From Diplonema papillatum (Eukaryota > Euglenozoa > Diplonemea > Diplonemida > Diplonemidae): a stretch of DNA of 64,000 nucleotides. Positions 1 through 10,787 of this stretch are shown here, piece after piece. The position numbers and the translations under genes are program-made. The first letter of the stretch is position 1; each line of letters opens with the position of its first letter. A model generated the notes under the pieces. The model saw only the letters and a list, made by a program, of their open reading frames with translations. It was not told where the DNA came from and made no database searches. The DNA lies in contig JAPJBO010000340.1 in NCBI GenBank assembly GCA_030068145.1, positions 62,001-126,000 on the forward strand, given 5' to 3'.

Positions 1-463
1 GTGTCGGCACGCCTATTAACTGAACACACCAGGCTTGCGCCTCGTTCTCCCGTTTGTATATATTCCTGGACATGACTGTGGATCAAGACACGAGCTATTA
101 TTCAGGTGGTATAGGTACTCATATCAATTCCTAACATCATGCGAAGTGAGAAAGGTACATAGGAGCACCAACCACAAAACGCAGTACCCCCGAACCTGAC
201 GGTCCATCCACCCCCATACTTAAAGGATTGCTCGTCAGATGCCCTTAGCAAGACGAAACGGCATCTGAGACCCCTCTCAAAAGAAACGCGGCTTTTTGTG
301 CGCCCGGGTGTGTAGTCCCCGTTCGATACGTTGCAGAACGTTATGCAAACCGTCTCTTTTTGATGATAGCAACCACGTTTGTTATCATTAAAAAAAGGGA
401 AGTTTGGCGCCTCGGGGTGGCGCGTCGCATTCTCTGCTGGTACCCAAATCGTCCGACACTTTC
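1..463. other. No gene recognised
   Basis: A reading frame on the minus strand is open here, but its composition is not coding-like and it runs into the repeat that follows. I see no RNA gene or element boundary. Confidence 0.4.
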
Positions 464-770
464 TTTGTATAAGCACCTGCTTTGTGGGAAATGCTTGAGG
501 AGACTGCCAGTTGCGAAACATCAGAGGAGGTAAATGTGCTGCAGCCGACACGAAACACAGGTAAATTCTGGGTTTAGTGGCGGGCGTAAGCGTTCAACAA
601 AAACTCTTGCTCTAAGAGAACCCATTCATGAACGGTCACACGGAGACCCTAAACCCCCGGAATTTCAAGCGAACTTTAACTCTAAAAAAAGACCCACTTT
701 GTAGTTGTATTGTTTTCTCCCCCCTCTAGCCTCCTTCGAAATGAGCACAAGGCAGTCCCTCGAGTATTTT
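464..770 (+). mobile_element. Inverted-repeat element, family A, copy with nested insertion
   Basis: Family A is about 220 bp, begins near TTTGTATAAGCACCTG and ends near CCCTCGAGTATTTT. An inner pair of imperfect inverted repeats (AAATGCTTGAGGAGACTGCC at the left, the complement of AAATACTCGAGGGACTGCC at the right) suggests a MITE. This copy is lengthened by a family B repeat inserted in its A-rich centre. Other copies lie near 13.8, 25.4, 35.3-36.4, 40.7, 50.6 and 57.0 kb. Confidence 0.7.
601..687 (+). repeat. Family B short repeat nested in family A
   Basis: A 70-85 bp repeat with the core CACCCGGAGACTCTAAA, then an ATCCCGGA-like block and a terminal AACTCTAAAA. It interrupts the family A element at 464-770, so it arrived later. 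Confidence 0.55.
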
Positions 771-1049
771 TCCTCCTCCCCCCCCATCCGTTCTCATCGG
801 GACGAAGCGCCTGTAGTTGTGTATTTACCTTCATCGGTGTGACCTGCGTTGTACGCGGTTGTGTGTGCGTTGGCGTCGATCTTCAATGTCGTGTCCCTCT
901 ATGAGCAGCAGTCGCCTCCCTCACAGGGCAAACGCGTGACGGGCCTACCGTGTGTAAAGTATGTGGAAAACGGCCGAAACCGCCAACGATCAGCAAACAA
1001 AAGGTACACTCTTCCCACGTGTAGCCACCACCTTCAAAATCACGCGGCG

Positions 1050-1128
1050 CTAAAAGGACATCCTATCGCCGAATACCACCCGGAGACTCTAAACCCGGAG
1101 TTTCAAGGGAACCTCCGCTCTAAAAAGA
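1050..1128 (+). repeat. Family B short repeat
   Basis: Second copy of the CACCCGGAGACTCTAAA repeat, ending in CTCTAAAAAG. It abuts the family K repeat that follows. Confidence 0.5.
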
Positions 1129-1275
1129 AGACAGGCGCTTCGTTTTGTTTCTGCGTGCCGGTTGATCGTTTTCCCACTTGTATTTACCGGAATTCTGATC
1201 AACCACCAAAACGCTCGCCTACGTCTTTTTAGCCTGCACAATACAAGGGCAACCCGCAAGCTTTGTTAGTACTAA
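1129..1275 (-). repeat. Family K dispersed repeat
   Basis: On the minus strand this reads as a diverged copy of the sequence at 46105-46300 (GGGTTGCCCTT, then TTGTGCAGGCTA, then a GTAGG/AGCG block and GATCAGAATTCC). The same core occurs in every unit of the tail array at 62.4-63.4 kb, so this repeat has also been carried along by a local tandem duplication. Confidence 0.5.
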
Positions 1276-1625
1276 AAAGGGAGCCCAAGAACACTCACCT
1301 ATCCTGACGAGAACTTGTTCGAACCTGACTCGCCAAAGCGAGCAAGTAAAGTGTACTCGAAAGAAGCCATGCATGCCCCCCCCCAAACCGAGTACGTATT
1401 AGCTTTAAAAGAAACCCATTCGACGAAGGTCACCCGGAGACTCTAAAATCCCGGATTCTCAAGCGAACTATAACTCTAAAAACTACTGACGTTCGACAGC
1501 GAAACGGGCAGCCGGCTGGTACGGCTCAGCCACACACCCTTCTTCTTTCGGTCCCATCTTTTTTGTAGAATTGTAGAGAACGCGGGAGACACTCGCGAAA
1601 AAAAAAAAAAAAAAAAAAACAACAA
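1276..1625. other. Non-coding spacer with family B copy and poly(A)
   Basis: Contains a third family B repeat (about 1405-1482) and a run of about 20 A residues near 1600-1619 directly before the hAT remnant. No gene seen. Confidence 0.5.
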
Positions 1626-2490
1626 ACCAGCCTACTAGCTTGGGGGGGGTCAGCTGGTCGCCAGACCAGAGTTGGTCTGGAAACTGGTCTGGGTCAAAAA
1701 AAAAAAAAAAATCTCAGCTATTATTATTTTCCCGGAGGAACCGGCTACCCACAGTGTACTACACACTGTGTACTACAGTGTGTACAGGGTACCGCAGTGT
1801 ACTACCACCGTGCACCACGGGGTACCACAGTGTACTACCACCGTGTTCAACCACCGGGTGCATTGGAAGACGTCATGCTGGGGCTGCTGAAGTCATCGAA
1901 CCTTTCGACGGCATTTCCAGAGACAAACAAGCTGTTTGTCATTGCTGTTGTCCTGCCAATGGGGACAGCATCGGTCGAGCGTGTCTTTTCAAACATGAAA
2001 AGGGTGTTGACAAAAGCCAGGAAGAGGCTTCACGAGCAGACGCTGACCGACGTGCTAATGCTCGGGCTCAATGCCCGTATGAACGTGGCAGCGGCATCCC
2101 GAGGAGCGCTATGGCGTACCTCAATGCGTGGATTGCGAGCCCAAGAACACTGAACTTCGCCACGTGGCCGGAGTATGAAGCGTGCGTCGACAAAGTGGGG
2201 GTCATGCGCAAAAATATGATGACTAACCCAAGGCTGCTGCAATCGGCCCTTACTGACGCTGTTGTTGGCCCATTGCACTCGTCCCTTTGTTTCCCGTAGC
2301 AGGCGTATGGCTTTCTTCGTCCTTTGTCCACCATCCCACCGCTATCCGGGACGACTCCGCTCTGCAGGCATTCGTTGCCGAACGGGGGTGGCTGCCCTCC
2401 TGCAACACCCCCTGTGCACAAAATTTGGATACAGACCAGTTTACCAGTTCTGGGCTCGGGGGTCGAGGTCAGAGCTAGTATGCTGCAACA
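1626..2490 (+). mobile_element. hAT-like DNA transposon remnant, copy 1
   Basis: A frame around 1870-2075 encodes a match to the C-terminal dimerisation region of hAT transposases: LLKSSNLSTAFPETNKLF followed by TASVERVFSNMKRVLTKARK and LTDVLMLGLN, where the family has a small-residue/SVER-S/F-S-x-K-R core. The RNase H-like catalytic part is absent, so this is a 3' remnant. The upstream part has short GTGTACTAC/GGTACC palindromic tracts. A near-identical block occurs at 50792-51840; the two begin together at CAGCCTACTAG and diverge together near 2490, so they are copies of one truncated unit. Confidence 0.75.
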
Positions 2491-2523
2491 AACGTCAGCA
2501 AAAAGAAAACATAATGCGGAAGA

Positions 2524-2806
2524 GATATCGACGTAGCTGCTTTGACTCCGAACGGGAAATATAGTAGCGAGAGGGCAAATCCAAGACAAACACAATCTGA
2601 TTTGTTCTTTGCTTACACCACCGTGTGTTGTTTTTCTTTACTCAGGACCTTTTCCCCTGTTGTGTTTGTGTGTCTTGTCGTGTAGGGGTAGACGCGCATC
2701 TTGCGTCCGTTCAACACGTGTTCGGTAGTCACAGCACTTGGGATCCCTTCGATTCTGTGTCTGGCAGCTTCGTCGAGCATCGGAGCCGGCGCCTATGTAA
2801 ACGAAA
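2524..2806 (-). mobile_element. Inverted-repeat element, family C
   Basis: Family C is 240-295 bp. In its forward orientation it starts near TTTACATAAGCGCC, has the inner arm AAATGCTCGACGATGCTGCC and ends with the opposite arm GCAGCTACGTCGAGTATTTT. Arms and outer flank resemble those of family A, so the families look related. Other copies: 14121, 24569, 25810 and 46806. Confidence 0.7.
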
Positions 2807-4285
2807 AAAGAAAAACGGAAATGCAAATGGGGCGAGACTACATCGCTGCAAGGGTTGCTGATCGTGTGGTCTCCTTTCCATCTCGTTCTTTTCTCTATTA
2901 GTTCACTGCCGCCGAAGCCAGAAGGGCCGGGTCGACTGATGAAGTCTGTGTTATCATGCACGTCGTTGTTGCCTCCCAAGCATTCGGCTACCCCAACGCA
3001 CCCACGTGCACTGCAGGGGGGTACTAGAATCTTTCTGCCGAAACCCTTCGCCGCCCTTCGACATCGTCTCGAAAAGTTGCACACCGCAAGCCTGCTGTCG
3101 TTTGCTCTTCCAAAGGTCGACACTTCCTACGATGCCACGCCCTACTATGGTTTACTGTGGGAATTCGAGCAAAGTGCATGGCAGGATGAGCACCATCCCG
3201 AAGCAACACCTACGGTTTCACCTCTTCAGCTCGTCTTGATCGTCGCGCTCAGACGCGCGCTTGGTTGATGGCCGTGTTGTCGTCTGTGGAACTGCGGAGG
3301 TCGAACGCCGCTTCTTAGTTCGCGTTGCTTTCGTCATTTCTTGAAGCGCTCTCGAGTCCGGGTTTCGCACCTGTGATAGCCAGCAGCAGGCAGTTCGATG
3401 CACGCATGTGATGCATGACTGTGATAGCCAGCAGCAGGCAGTTCGATGGAAGTTGAAGTTTCCCATCGAGGCGTTACCTGCCGCCGTAGCCGCCGCCGCA
3501 GTCGCAAAGAAGAAGAGGGCCCGCAGCGCTACAAGGCACAAGGCGGCAATCCCCCACGAGGCGAGCTCACCGCCGGCCAGTTCACTCCGTAACCTAGGAG
3601 GGAAAATGCGCGGACACACTCTCGCTGGGGGCGCCGCGATAAAACGAGTCAGCCACCCACTCACTCACAAGTAGAGGCAGCCGTTAGCTCTCCAGTTTGC
3701 TTCTAGCTCACGGCTTGCCATCGCACAGGGCGCAATGACTGAGCTTTCTTGACCTGTAGAAGCCGACTCCGCACACCGGCGCACCACACACACCACACCA
3801 CTTGTTGAGCAACAACTAGGAACACACTGGTAGGTGAGCAGCGACACCTCCCGAGCCAAGGGCGAAGGACGTATCTGCGGCTGCTGCGGCAGTTGCCCGG
3901 TGGCAATCCCACACGCAGAACGCGGAGAAGGGGAACGTGTTTTCCCAACTACATTGAAGCCCCTTCCCGACCGTAGCATCCGAGGAAGGTGCAAACATGG
4001 AGGGTGCTACGGTAGCCTGCGCGCGTGCCTCGTGCAGGGCGGGTGCTTTGTGATCCGCCGCGAAGTTCTCTCCTGGTGCAGTCCGGAGAGACCGGCGTCG
4101 AGTTTCGGCTCACAGCCGGTTCCCTCGTGCGGCAACCCTAAGGGAGAGAGAGCGCCAGACACAATCCATCTTAAATAGGACCACACGCACACCACACACC
4201 ACTTGACTGAGTCTTCCAGGTAAAAAAATAAACCGACAAAGAAACAACACCACCGCCTCCCTTTAACCCCTTAATACTTCTTCGT
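2807..4285. other. Unassigned region
   Basis: Moderately GC-rich with short open frames on both strands but no recognisable domain. A 28-bp segment beginning GTGATAGCCAGCAGCAGG is repeated at about 3371 and 3420. A frame at 2855-3268 has a plausible composition but no family match that I can make. Confidence 0.4.
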
Positions 4286-4362
4286 TTCAAAAGAACCCAT
4301 TGAACGAAGGTCACCCGGAGGCTTTAAAATCCCGGAATCCCAAGCGAGCTTCGACTCTAAAA
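4286..4362 (+). repeat. Family B short repeat
   Basis: AACCCATTGAACGAAGGTCA, then the family core and the terminal CTCTAAAAAA. One of the best-preserved copies. Confidence 0.55.
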
Positions 4363-4768
4363 AAAGAGGAGCTGTCCCAAACACCCGCCGTCGGCAGCGA
4401 AAAACCTGCCCAAAGGAATCGAAAAAGGAACACGCACTCACACCCATACGCACACCACCAGAAAGGTAGGGATCGACCGTATTCCAAAACAAGGGCAGTC
4501 GCCGACAGAGAGAAACAAAGGAAGACCGTTGCGGAAAAAGAACGGCATTGCGGGTGCCTCAGACATCGTCCCATATCGTATAGCACCTCAGACCTGCGAT
4601 AAGGATCGCAATTCCGAGCGCTGCAGGCGGGAAAACTAAAGAAAGGTGGACACACTATCGAGAGTTTTATTTTTATCTTTGTGAGCGGGACACCCAGAGG
4701 GCGAACGAGGCGGGAGGCCACAAAATTCTCCTTTTGCTTTAGAGACGGCGCGAGACAAGAAAAAAAGG

Positions 4769-4975
4769 ACGCGAACCCAAACAACTTCTGCCGGTAGAGT
4801 AACCTTGCTTAAAGGAATCAACTGCCTTCGAGTAGGCTAGTCTGACACTAGTTGTCGTCAGGAAAGAAAAGAGGTACCCCAAACAGACTTCTTCGCCGGT
4901 AGAAAGGCTGTCTGAAGGATCCAACCGCCTTCCGAGGTGGGCTACTTCGGCACACCGGCTCGCCGTCAGAAAAAG
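4769..4975 (+). repeat. Two tandem family F repeats
   Basis: Family F is about 90 bp: CCCAAACAACTTCCGCCGG, a TAAAGAAATCAACTGCCTTC block and GGCTAGTCTGACACTAGTTG. The first unit (4769-4866) is close to those at 13649 and 55736; the second (about 4875-4975) is diverged. Function unknown. Confidence 0.6.
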
Positions 4976-5579
4976 AATATCCGGAAACACAAAAGGAAAA
5001 GAGAACGGTTGCACAGCAGATCCACCACCCGAAAGGAAGGATAAAAAAAAAGGTCGAAAGACACCAGGCTGTACATCAACCCTCGGTTGATTGTCGGCAA
5101 CATAAGGTCGGGCTGCCCTTCTGTCTTGTTTTTTGCGCAGCGTTTTTTGACGTCTCTGTGGCCTCCATCAGAATCAGAACGCCGGATTTCTGCCCACTCT
5201 GTGTTGTGTACTTGGCCTCGAACGCCTAGTCTGCCCTTCGGCATATAGGTTCGTAAAGACCTTCTTTCAATTCGTTGGCGAAAATTTCTCAACCCCCCTC
5301 AACTCTTTCATTTATTCTTGACCCCCCTTTTCCTCTCTATCTCCCTCCCTCGCCGCCCTGCAGAGGGCGCAACTGCGCAGCGGGAAAGGCTTCTGTGTTG
5401 TGTGCATTATCCTCCTTCTCCGGTGGGTGTCACACATTCTCCCCCCCTCCTACCCAACCCAAGAAACATTTTCTCCCCCGAATAAAAAAGACCAGCCACC
5501 CGAATACACACACCCACACTTACACAATACACCAACTCGGCAACATTAAGGCGCCAAACGGCCCCTGTCCAGTGTGAGC
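4976..5579 (+). promoter_or_regulatory. Upstream region of the first surface-protein gene
   Basis: Long pyrimidine tracts end in AG at about 5363 (CCGCCCTGCAG), 5463 (CCCAACCCAAG) and 5572 (CTGTCCAG), upstream of the ATG at 5580. These could be 5'-leader splice acceptors, cis or spliced-leader type. No TATA box or other promoter motif is evident. Confidence 0.35.
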
Positions 5580-8500
5580 ATGGACGCGCCGCGCTTGTGC
5601 GCCTGTTTGTTGCTCCCGACGCTGGCCGGCGCCGCCGTCTTCGACTACGGGTCGACGTTCACGGTCACGCCGAAGTACCAGGGCCAGTACATCCGCGGGG
5701 CTGCGCATGACAACGCGACCGGCGCGGTCTACTTCCACACACAAGACGAGGTCTTTGCGAGCGCGTGCCTGGCCTGCCAGCCGACCCCGGCCCTGGCCTC
5801 GAGTGCAGACTGTTCGGCCGTTGACCTGCACGAAGGGAGTCTGTACATCACGGACTGCGTAGGCAGCTCGTTCTTCGTGCGCCGATACTCCATCGAAACG
5901 GCGGGGCTGGCGATCACCCGCCGGGAGGTCTTTTTGACGGGCGCCGGGGACGACTGCAAGTGGTTGAAGTTCCACCAGGGCTACCTGTACCTGGTTTGCG
6001 GTTCGTTGCTCGTCTACGACTTGACGTCCGGGGCTCCCGTGCTGGCCGGCGGGTACGACAACGGAACGATTTGGTTCCAACAGCTGCACAATGGGTTTCT
6101 TTACGTCAACGCCGGGCAGACTATAACCGCCCTCGACATCGCGTCGAACGCGACGCACCCAGAGGCGACTCCGTTGGTGCATGGGCTGGACTTCACGGTC
6201 GGGGGGGGGCACTGCTATGTGAACCGAGTTGAGGCTGTTTACATCTACGAGTTCAGCTCGCCCACGGTGATGTCCCTGGTCCAGGAGTACACGGGACTCG
6301 GCGTCAACGTGGTGCTCGCGAATTTGCACGTGGACCCGGTCCAGGAAATCCTCTTCGTGTGGGAGTGGGGCGCGGGGCTTGTGTTCGCCGTGTCCGTGGC
6401 GGACGTGCGCAATGTCGTCGTGCTCGACTCGGCCGTGATGCTCAACTCCGGCGGGTTCATGGTGGCGCGGGAGCACCTGTACTTCCTCGAGGTGTTCGCC
6501 GCGAAGAGCGAGTTTCTCGTGTACGACGTCACGTACAAGCCGACGCCGGCGCCCGCCACCGACGCGCCGGCTCAGATCTCGGTCGCTCCCCGCTCGGCGG
6601 CTCCGGACACCGTTGCTCCAGCCACAATGGCACCCGACACGGAGGCACCTGACACAGCGGCACCTGACACAGCGGCACCTGACACAGAGGCACCTGACAC
6701 AGAGGCACCTGACACAGCGGCACCTGACACAGCGGCACCTGACACAGCGGCACCTGACACAGAGGCACCTGACACAGAGGCACCTGACACAGAGGCACCT
6801 GACACAGAGGCACCTGACACAGCGGCACCTGACACAGAGGCACCTGACACAGAGGCACCTGACACAGAGGCACCTGACACAGAGGCACCTGACACAGCGG
6901 CACCTGACACAGCGGCACCTGACACAGAGGCACCTGACACAGAGGCACCTGACACAGAGGCACCTGACACAGAGGCACCTGACACAGAGGCACCTGACAC
7001 AGCGGCACCTGACACAGAGGCACCTGACACAGCGGCACCTGACACAGCGGCACCTGACACAGAGGCACCTGACACAGAGGCACCTGACACAGCGGCACCT
7101 GACACAGAGGCACCTGACACAGAGGCACCTGACACAGCGGCACCTGACACAGAGGCACCTGACACAGCGGCACCTGACACAGAGGCACCTGACACAGAGG
7201 CACCTGACACAGAGGCACCTGACACAGAGGCACCTGACACAGCGGCACCTGACACAGAGGCACCTGACACAGAGGCACCTGACACAGCGGCACCTGACAC
7301 AGCGGCACCTGACACAGAGGCACCTGACACAGAGGCACCTGACACAGCGGCACCTGACACAGAGGCACCTGACACAGAGGCACCTGACACAGCGGCACCT
7401 GACACAGAGGCACCTGACACAGAGGCGCCTGACACAGAAGCGCCAGACACGGTGGCGCCGAGCACTGTCGCTCCTGACACACAAGCACCTGCCACAGTTG
7501 CTCCGGCAACAATTGCACCGGATACGGAAGCGCCGGACACGGTGGCACCGAACACTGTTGCACCAGACACAGTAGCACCTGGTACAGAAGCACCGGATAC
7601 AGAAGCACCAGACACGGCGGCGCCGAACACTGTCGCACCTGACACAGAAGTACCTGACACAATTGCTCCAGCTACAATTGCACCTGATACAGAAGCACCA
7701 GACACGGCGGCGCCGAACACTGTAGCACCCGATACAGAAGCACCTGGCACAGTTGCTCCAGCTACAATCGCACCTGATACAGGAGCACCGGACACGGTGG
7801 CGCCGACACCAGACACAGTTGCACCAGCCACAGGGGCGCCAGACCCGGTGGCACCGAACACTGTCACACCCGACACAGGAGTGCCAGACACAGTTGCTCC
7901 AGCCACCGTCGCACCTAAGACAGAACCACCAGATACGGCGGCACCGAACACTGCCGCACCAGACACAGGAGCACCCGACACAGTTGTTCCAGCAACAATT
8001 GCACCGTACACAGCGGCGCCGAACACTGTCGCGCCAGACACAGAAGCACCGGACACAGTTGCTCCAGCTACAGAAGCACCAAATACAGTCGCTCCAGACA
8101 CAGCACCGAACACTGTCGTACCTTACACAGAAGTACCCGGCACAACAGCACCCGACACCGTTGTTCCAGTCACGGTAGCACCTGCCACGGAAGACACGGT
8201 GGCGCCGAACACTGTCGCACCTGACACAGCAGTGCCTGTCACAGGTGCACCGGACACAGTTGCTCCAGTCACAGGAACACCTGACACAGAAGCACCAGAC
8301 ACGATGGCGCCGAACACTGTTGCACCCGACACAGCAGTCCCTGACACAGAAGCACCAGATACAGTGGCTCCAGGCACGGCAGCTCCCAACACTGGAGCAC
8401 CGGATACCGGTTCTCCAGTCACAGTTGCACCTGGCACAGAAATACCAAACGCGCCGAGCACTGTCGCACCCGACACAGCAGCCTCGGACACAGAAGCACC

Positions 8501-10787
8501 AGATACCGTTTCTCCAGTCACAATTGCACCTGACGCAGCAGTACCTGACACGGGAGCACCGAGTACACCAGTGCCGGACACAGTTGCACCTGGCACAAAT
8601 GCTCCTGCCACATTAGCGCCGATCACTGTCGTACCAGTCACAGTCGCACCCGGCACAGGAGCCCCGGACACAGTCGCTCCTGGCACAGAAGCACCCGACA
8701 CAGGAGCACCTCCCGGTTCACCAGCACCAGATACGGTCGCACCTGTCACGGATGTACTTGTGACAGCACCCGTCACAGTCGCATCCAACACGGGAGCACC
8801 AGACACCGTTGCACCAGTTACGATTGCACCTGATTCGGAAGCGCCAGCCACGATGGTACCCACGGGAGCACCAGACACACCAGCGCCCGGCACAGTGCCA
8901 CCCGACACAGATGTTCCGGTAAACAGCACGGCGGCAAACACCGCAGCACCGGACACCGCGACGCCCGCAACAGACCACCCAAGCCCACGCCCGAGCGACG
9001 CGCCTTTTTTCGCGTCCGGCGCGCCGACTAAAGCAACCCCTGCCCCGGCCACCCCGGCGCCGCCGGCCCCGGACACGCCGGCCCCGCAGCCGGCGCTGCA
9101 CACGTTCGCGCCGGTTTCGACGGCGGCGCCGGAGAAAGCGGTTGCGCCGCAGCCGCCGGGGGGGACTTGGGTCAGCCACACGCCGGTGCAGGAGTCGAGC
9201 GAGACCATGCAGAAGGCGAGCGCCGTGTTCGCCGCCGGCGTCTTGGTCGGGTCGTCGGCTCACTCCGCCGGGCATTCGACCCGGCTCATGCTGGTGGCCT
9301 CGGGCTGCTACGTGTACGACGACCAAGACTTCCCGTTTTCGCTGCACCCGACGCAGATCAGCTTCGGCGGCAGCGCGCCCCTGAGCATGCTGGCCGGCAA
9401 CCTGGCCCTGACGGCCGGGTTCTGCGCCGCGTGCTACGTCTTTTTGTTGTTCGTCCGGCCGCTCGGCGGCCACCTGCTGCCGTCGGTCTTCGCGGGCCTC
9501 GACCTGCAGGGGGCCCTGCGGCTCCCGTCCGCGCCTGTCCTCCTCTTCACGTTCACCTTCCAAGGCACGGCGCTGGCTTGCTTCATCCTGCTGTACAGCC
9601 CGCCGTCTGCTTTCCACTTTTGCATCGCTCTTTTCAGCCTGCTCGGTGTTTGCGCGGTTCCGTTGCTTCTGTTCGCCGAGGTGCGGCGGTCGATTCCCGC
9701 GGCTGGGTACTACCGGCTGGACTCCGTCCGGCGCTCGAAACTGTACGAAGTGGCAGTCGGGCGAGGGGAGTGGGTCGCAAGGGTGAAGTCGCTGCACTGG
9801 GTTAACCGGTACACGACGGTGGTCCGGACGTACGGGCAAGAGGCAGCCTGGTACTGCTTCGTGGAGTACTGCACCACGCTTGCGCTGGCCGCGATGAGCG
9901 GCGCGAAGACGGAGTCGTACGTCGGGTGCGCGTGGGTGAAGCTGTTCTCGGGCGTCCTGCTGCTGGTGCAGCTCGCCGTCGAGGCGCGGGTCTGGCCGCA
10001 CGTCCGGGTACGCGACACCTACACGGACTTCGCCCTCATCGCGCTCGAAACAGTGGCCTCCTTCTTCATGGCCGTCGGCTTCTTTCTGCAGGACCCGGAC
10101 CACGTCTTCCACGTCCTCGCCTCCTTCTGCGTGTCTGCCGCGTTCGCCGTTCTTTCCCTCAAAGTTTGCCTCGACATATTGTGCGAGGTCCTCGTCCTTC
10201 TCACGGGTCGCCGCGACCGTTTGCAGCACGAAACCTGGAGGGAAAACGAAGAGGGCCCAGTCGCCAATCTGCTGTCGGGTTGGAAGACCGGAGACACGGA
10301 GCTGGACCTGTTCGGCGAAGCCGACGACCAGAAGAGCACGACATCCGGTGCTCTGTCGTCCGCGTCAATCCCGGACGACCTCACTTCGACCGCTCTGCTG
10401 CCTCTGTCCTTGCTGAAATCACCCTGCGCGGCACCCGTTCCGCTTTTGATTCGAGCCCCCTCCAGCTTCCTGAGCGACGACGCGTGCGACAGCACGCTGT
10501 CCAAGGGCATGCTGCTGTCGCCGGTGTCCAGCTACAAGTCGCACCGGTCGCTCGCCGCGGACACGTGCCCGGCGCTGGGGCGGACCTCCCCCGCGTCGGT
10601 CAAGCGGCTGCCGCTGGCGTGCAAGCGGAACGCGTCGGTCTCCGGAGCGTTCCCCCCGGCGTGGATCGCGCCGGCCTCGCCCCTGACCCCCGTCCGCCTC
10701 AACGTCTCCACGCGCTCGCTCAGCTCATCCTACGGCCGCTCACCTCCTGCACGCCGGAAGATCAGGTCGTTCTCCTCAATTGAATGA
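5580..10787 (+). CDS. Large surface protein: beta-propeller-like ectodomain, Pro/Thr/Asp stalk, seven membrane helices
   Basis: Single open exon of about 1,735 residues. The first ATG (5580) is followed by a signal peptide (RLCACLLLPTLAGA). Residues ~20-335 contain repeated short strands (GSLYIT, GYLYLVC, GFLYVNAG) typical of a beta-propeller; this is inference from pattern. Residues ~340-1135 are five-residue APDT-type repeats, a mucin-like stalk. From SGCY (~1236) a module with about seven hydrophobic helices follows to ~1542, then a Ser/Pro/Arg-rich tail ending RSFSSIE. A signal peptide plus seven helices puts the tail in the cytosol. Motifs shared with the paralogues at 40434 and 58573: SGCY before helix 1, PPS between helices 2 and 3, GEWV and W-x-x-R-Y between 3 and 4, Y-x-x-C-x-x-V-K between 4 and 5, D-P after helix 6. 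I do not recognise the family; a receptor or adhesion role is inferred from layout only. Confidence 0.88.
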   Translation: MDAPRLCACLLLPTLAGAAVFDYGSTFTVTPKYQGQYIRGAAHDNATGAVYFHTQDEVFASACLACQPTPALASSADCSAVDLHEGSLYITDCVGSSFFVRRYSIETAGLAITRREVFLTGAGDDCKWLKFHQGYLYLVCGSLLVYDLTSGAPVLAGGYDNGTIWFQQLHNGFLYVNAGQTITALDIASNATHPEATPLVHGLDFTVGGGHCYVNRVEAVYIYEFSSPTVMSLVQEYTGLGVNVVLANLHVDPVQEILFVWEWGAGLVFAVSVADVRNVVVLDSAVMLNSGGFMVAREHLYFLEVFAAKSEFLVYDVTYKPTPAPATDAPAQISVAPRSAAPDTVAPATMAPDTEAPDTAAPDTAAPDTEAPDTEAPDTAAPDTAAPDTAAPDTEAPDTEAPDTEAPDTEAPDTAAPDTEAPDTEAPDTEAPDTEAPDTAAPDTAAPDTEAPDTEAPDTEAPDTEAPDTEAPDTAAPDTEAPDTAAPDTAAPDTEAPDTEAPDTAAPDTEAPDTEAPDTAAPDTEAPDTAAPDTEAPDTEAPDTEAPDTEAPDTAAPDTEAPDTEAPDTAAPDTAAPDTEAPDTEAPDTAAPDTEAPDTEAPDTAAPDTEAPDTEAPDTEAPDTVAPSTVAPDTQAPATVAPATIAPDTEAPDTVAPNTVAPDTVAPGTEAPDTEAPDTAAPNTVAPDTEVPDTIAPATIAPDTEAPDTAAPNTVAPDTEAPGTVAPATIAPDTGAPDTVAPTPDTVAPATGAPDPVAPNTVTPDTGVPDTVAPATVAPKTEPPDTAAPNTAAPDTGAPDTVVPATIAPYTAAPNTVAPDTEAPDTVAPATEAPNTVAPDTAPNTVVPYTEVPGTTAPDTVVPVTVAPATEDTVAPNTVAPDTAVPVTGAPDTVAPVTGTPDTEAPDTMAPNTVAPDTAVPDTEAPDTVAPGTAAPNTGAPDTGSPVTVAPGTEIPNAPSTVAPDTAASDTEAPDTVSPVTIAPDAAVPDTGAPSTPVPDTVAPGTNAPATLAPITVVPVTVAPGTGAPDTVAPGTEAPDTGAPPGSPAPDTVAPVTDVLVTAPVTVASNTGAPDTVAPVTIAPDSEAPATMVPTGAPDTPAPGTVPPDTDVPVNSTAANTAAPDTATPATDHPSPRPSDAPFFASGAPTKATPAPATPAPPAPDTPAPQPALHTFAPVSTAAPEKAVAPQPPGGTWVSHTPVQESSETMQKASAVFAAGVLVGSSAHSAGHSTRLMLVASGCYVYDDQDFPFSLHPTQISFGGSAPLSMLAGNLALTAGFCAACYVFLLFVRPLGGHLLPSVFAGLDLQGALRLPSAPVLLFTFTFQGTALACFILLYSPPSAFHFCIALFSLLGVCAVPLLLFAEVRRSIPAAGYYRLDSVRRSKLYEVAVGRGEWVARVKSLHWVNRYTTVVRTYGQEAAWYCFVEYCTTLALAAMSGAKTESYVGCAWVKLFSGVLLLVQLAVEARVWPHVRVRDTYTDFALIALETVASFFMAVGFFLQDPDHVFHVLASFCVSAAFAVLSLKVCLDILCEVLVLLTGRRDRLQHETWRENEEGPVANLLSGWKTGDTELDLFGEADDQKSTTSGALSSASIPDDLTSTALLPLSLLKSPCAAPVPLLIRAPSSFLSDDACDSTLSKGMLLSPVSSYKSHRSLAADTCPALGRTSPASVKRLPLACKRNASVSGAFPPAWIAPASPLTPVRLNVSTRSLSSSYGRSPPARRKIRSFSSIE
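6646..7437 (+). repeat. 15-bp coding minisatellite in the stalk
   Basis: About 53 consecutive 15-bp units (GCACCTGACACAGNG) encode APDTE or APDTA. Units are nearly identical at the DNA level and differ almost only at the middle base of the Glu/Ala codon (GAG or GCG). The flanking stalk to about 8960 is built from the same unit but much diverged, so this block was homogenised or expanded recently. The unit has no stop in several frames, which creates long artefactual open frames on both strands. Confidence 0.95.

Noticed and set aside
5520-7484. A 654-codon minus-strand frame of repeated CVRCL/CVRCR
   Set aside because: It is the antisense of the 15-bp stalk repeat, whose unit lacks stops; the + strand frame has a signal peptide, domains and paralogues.
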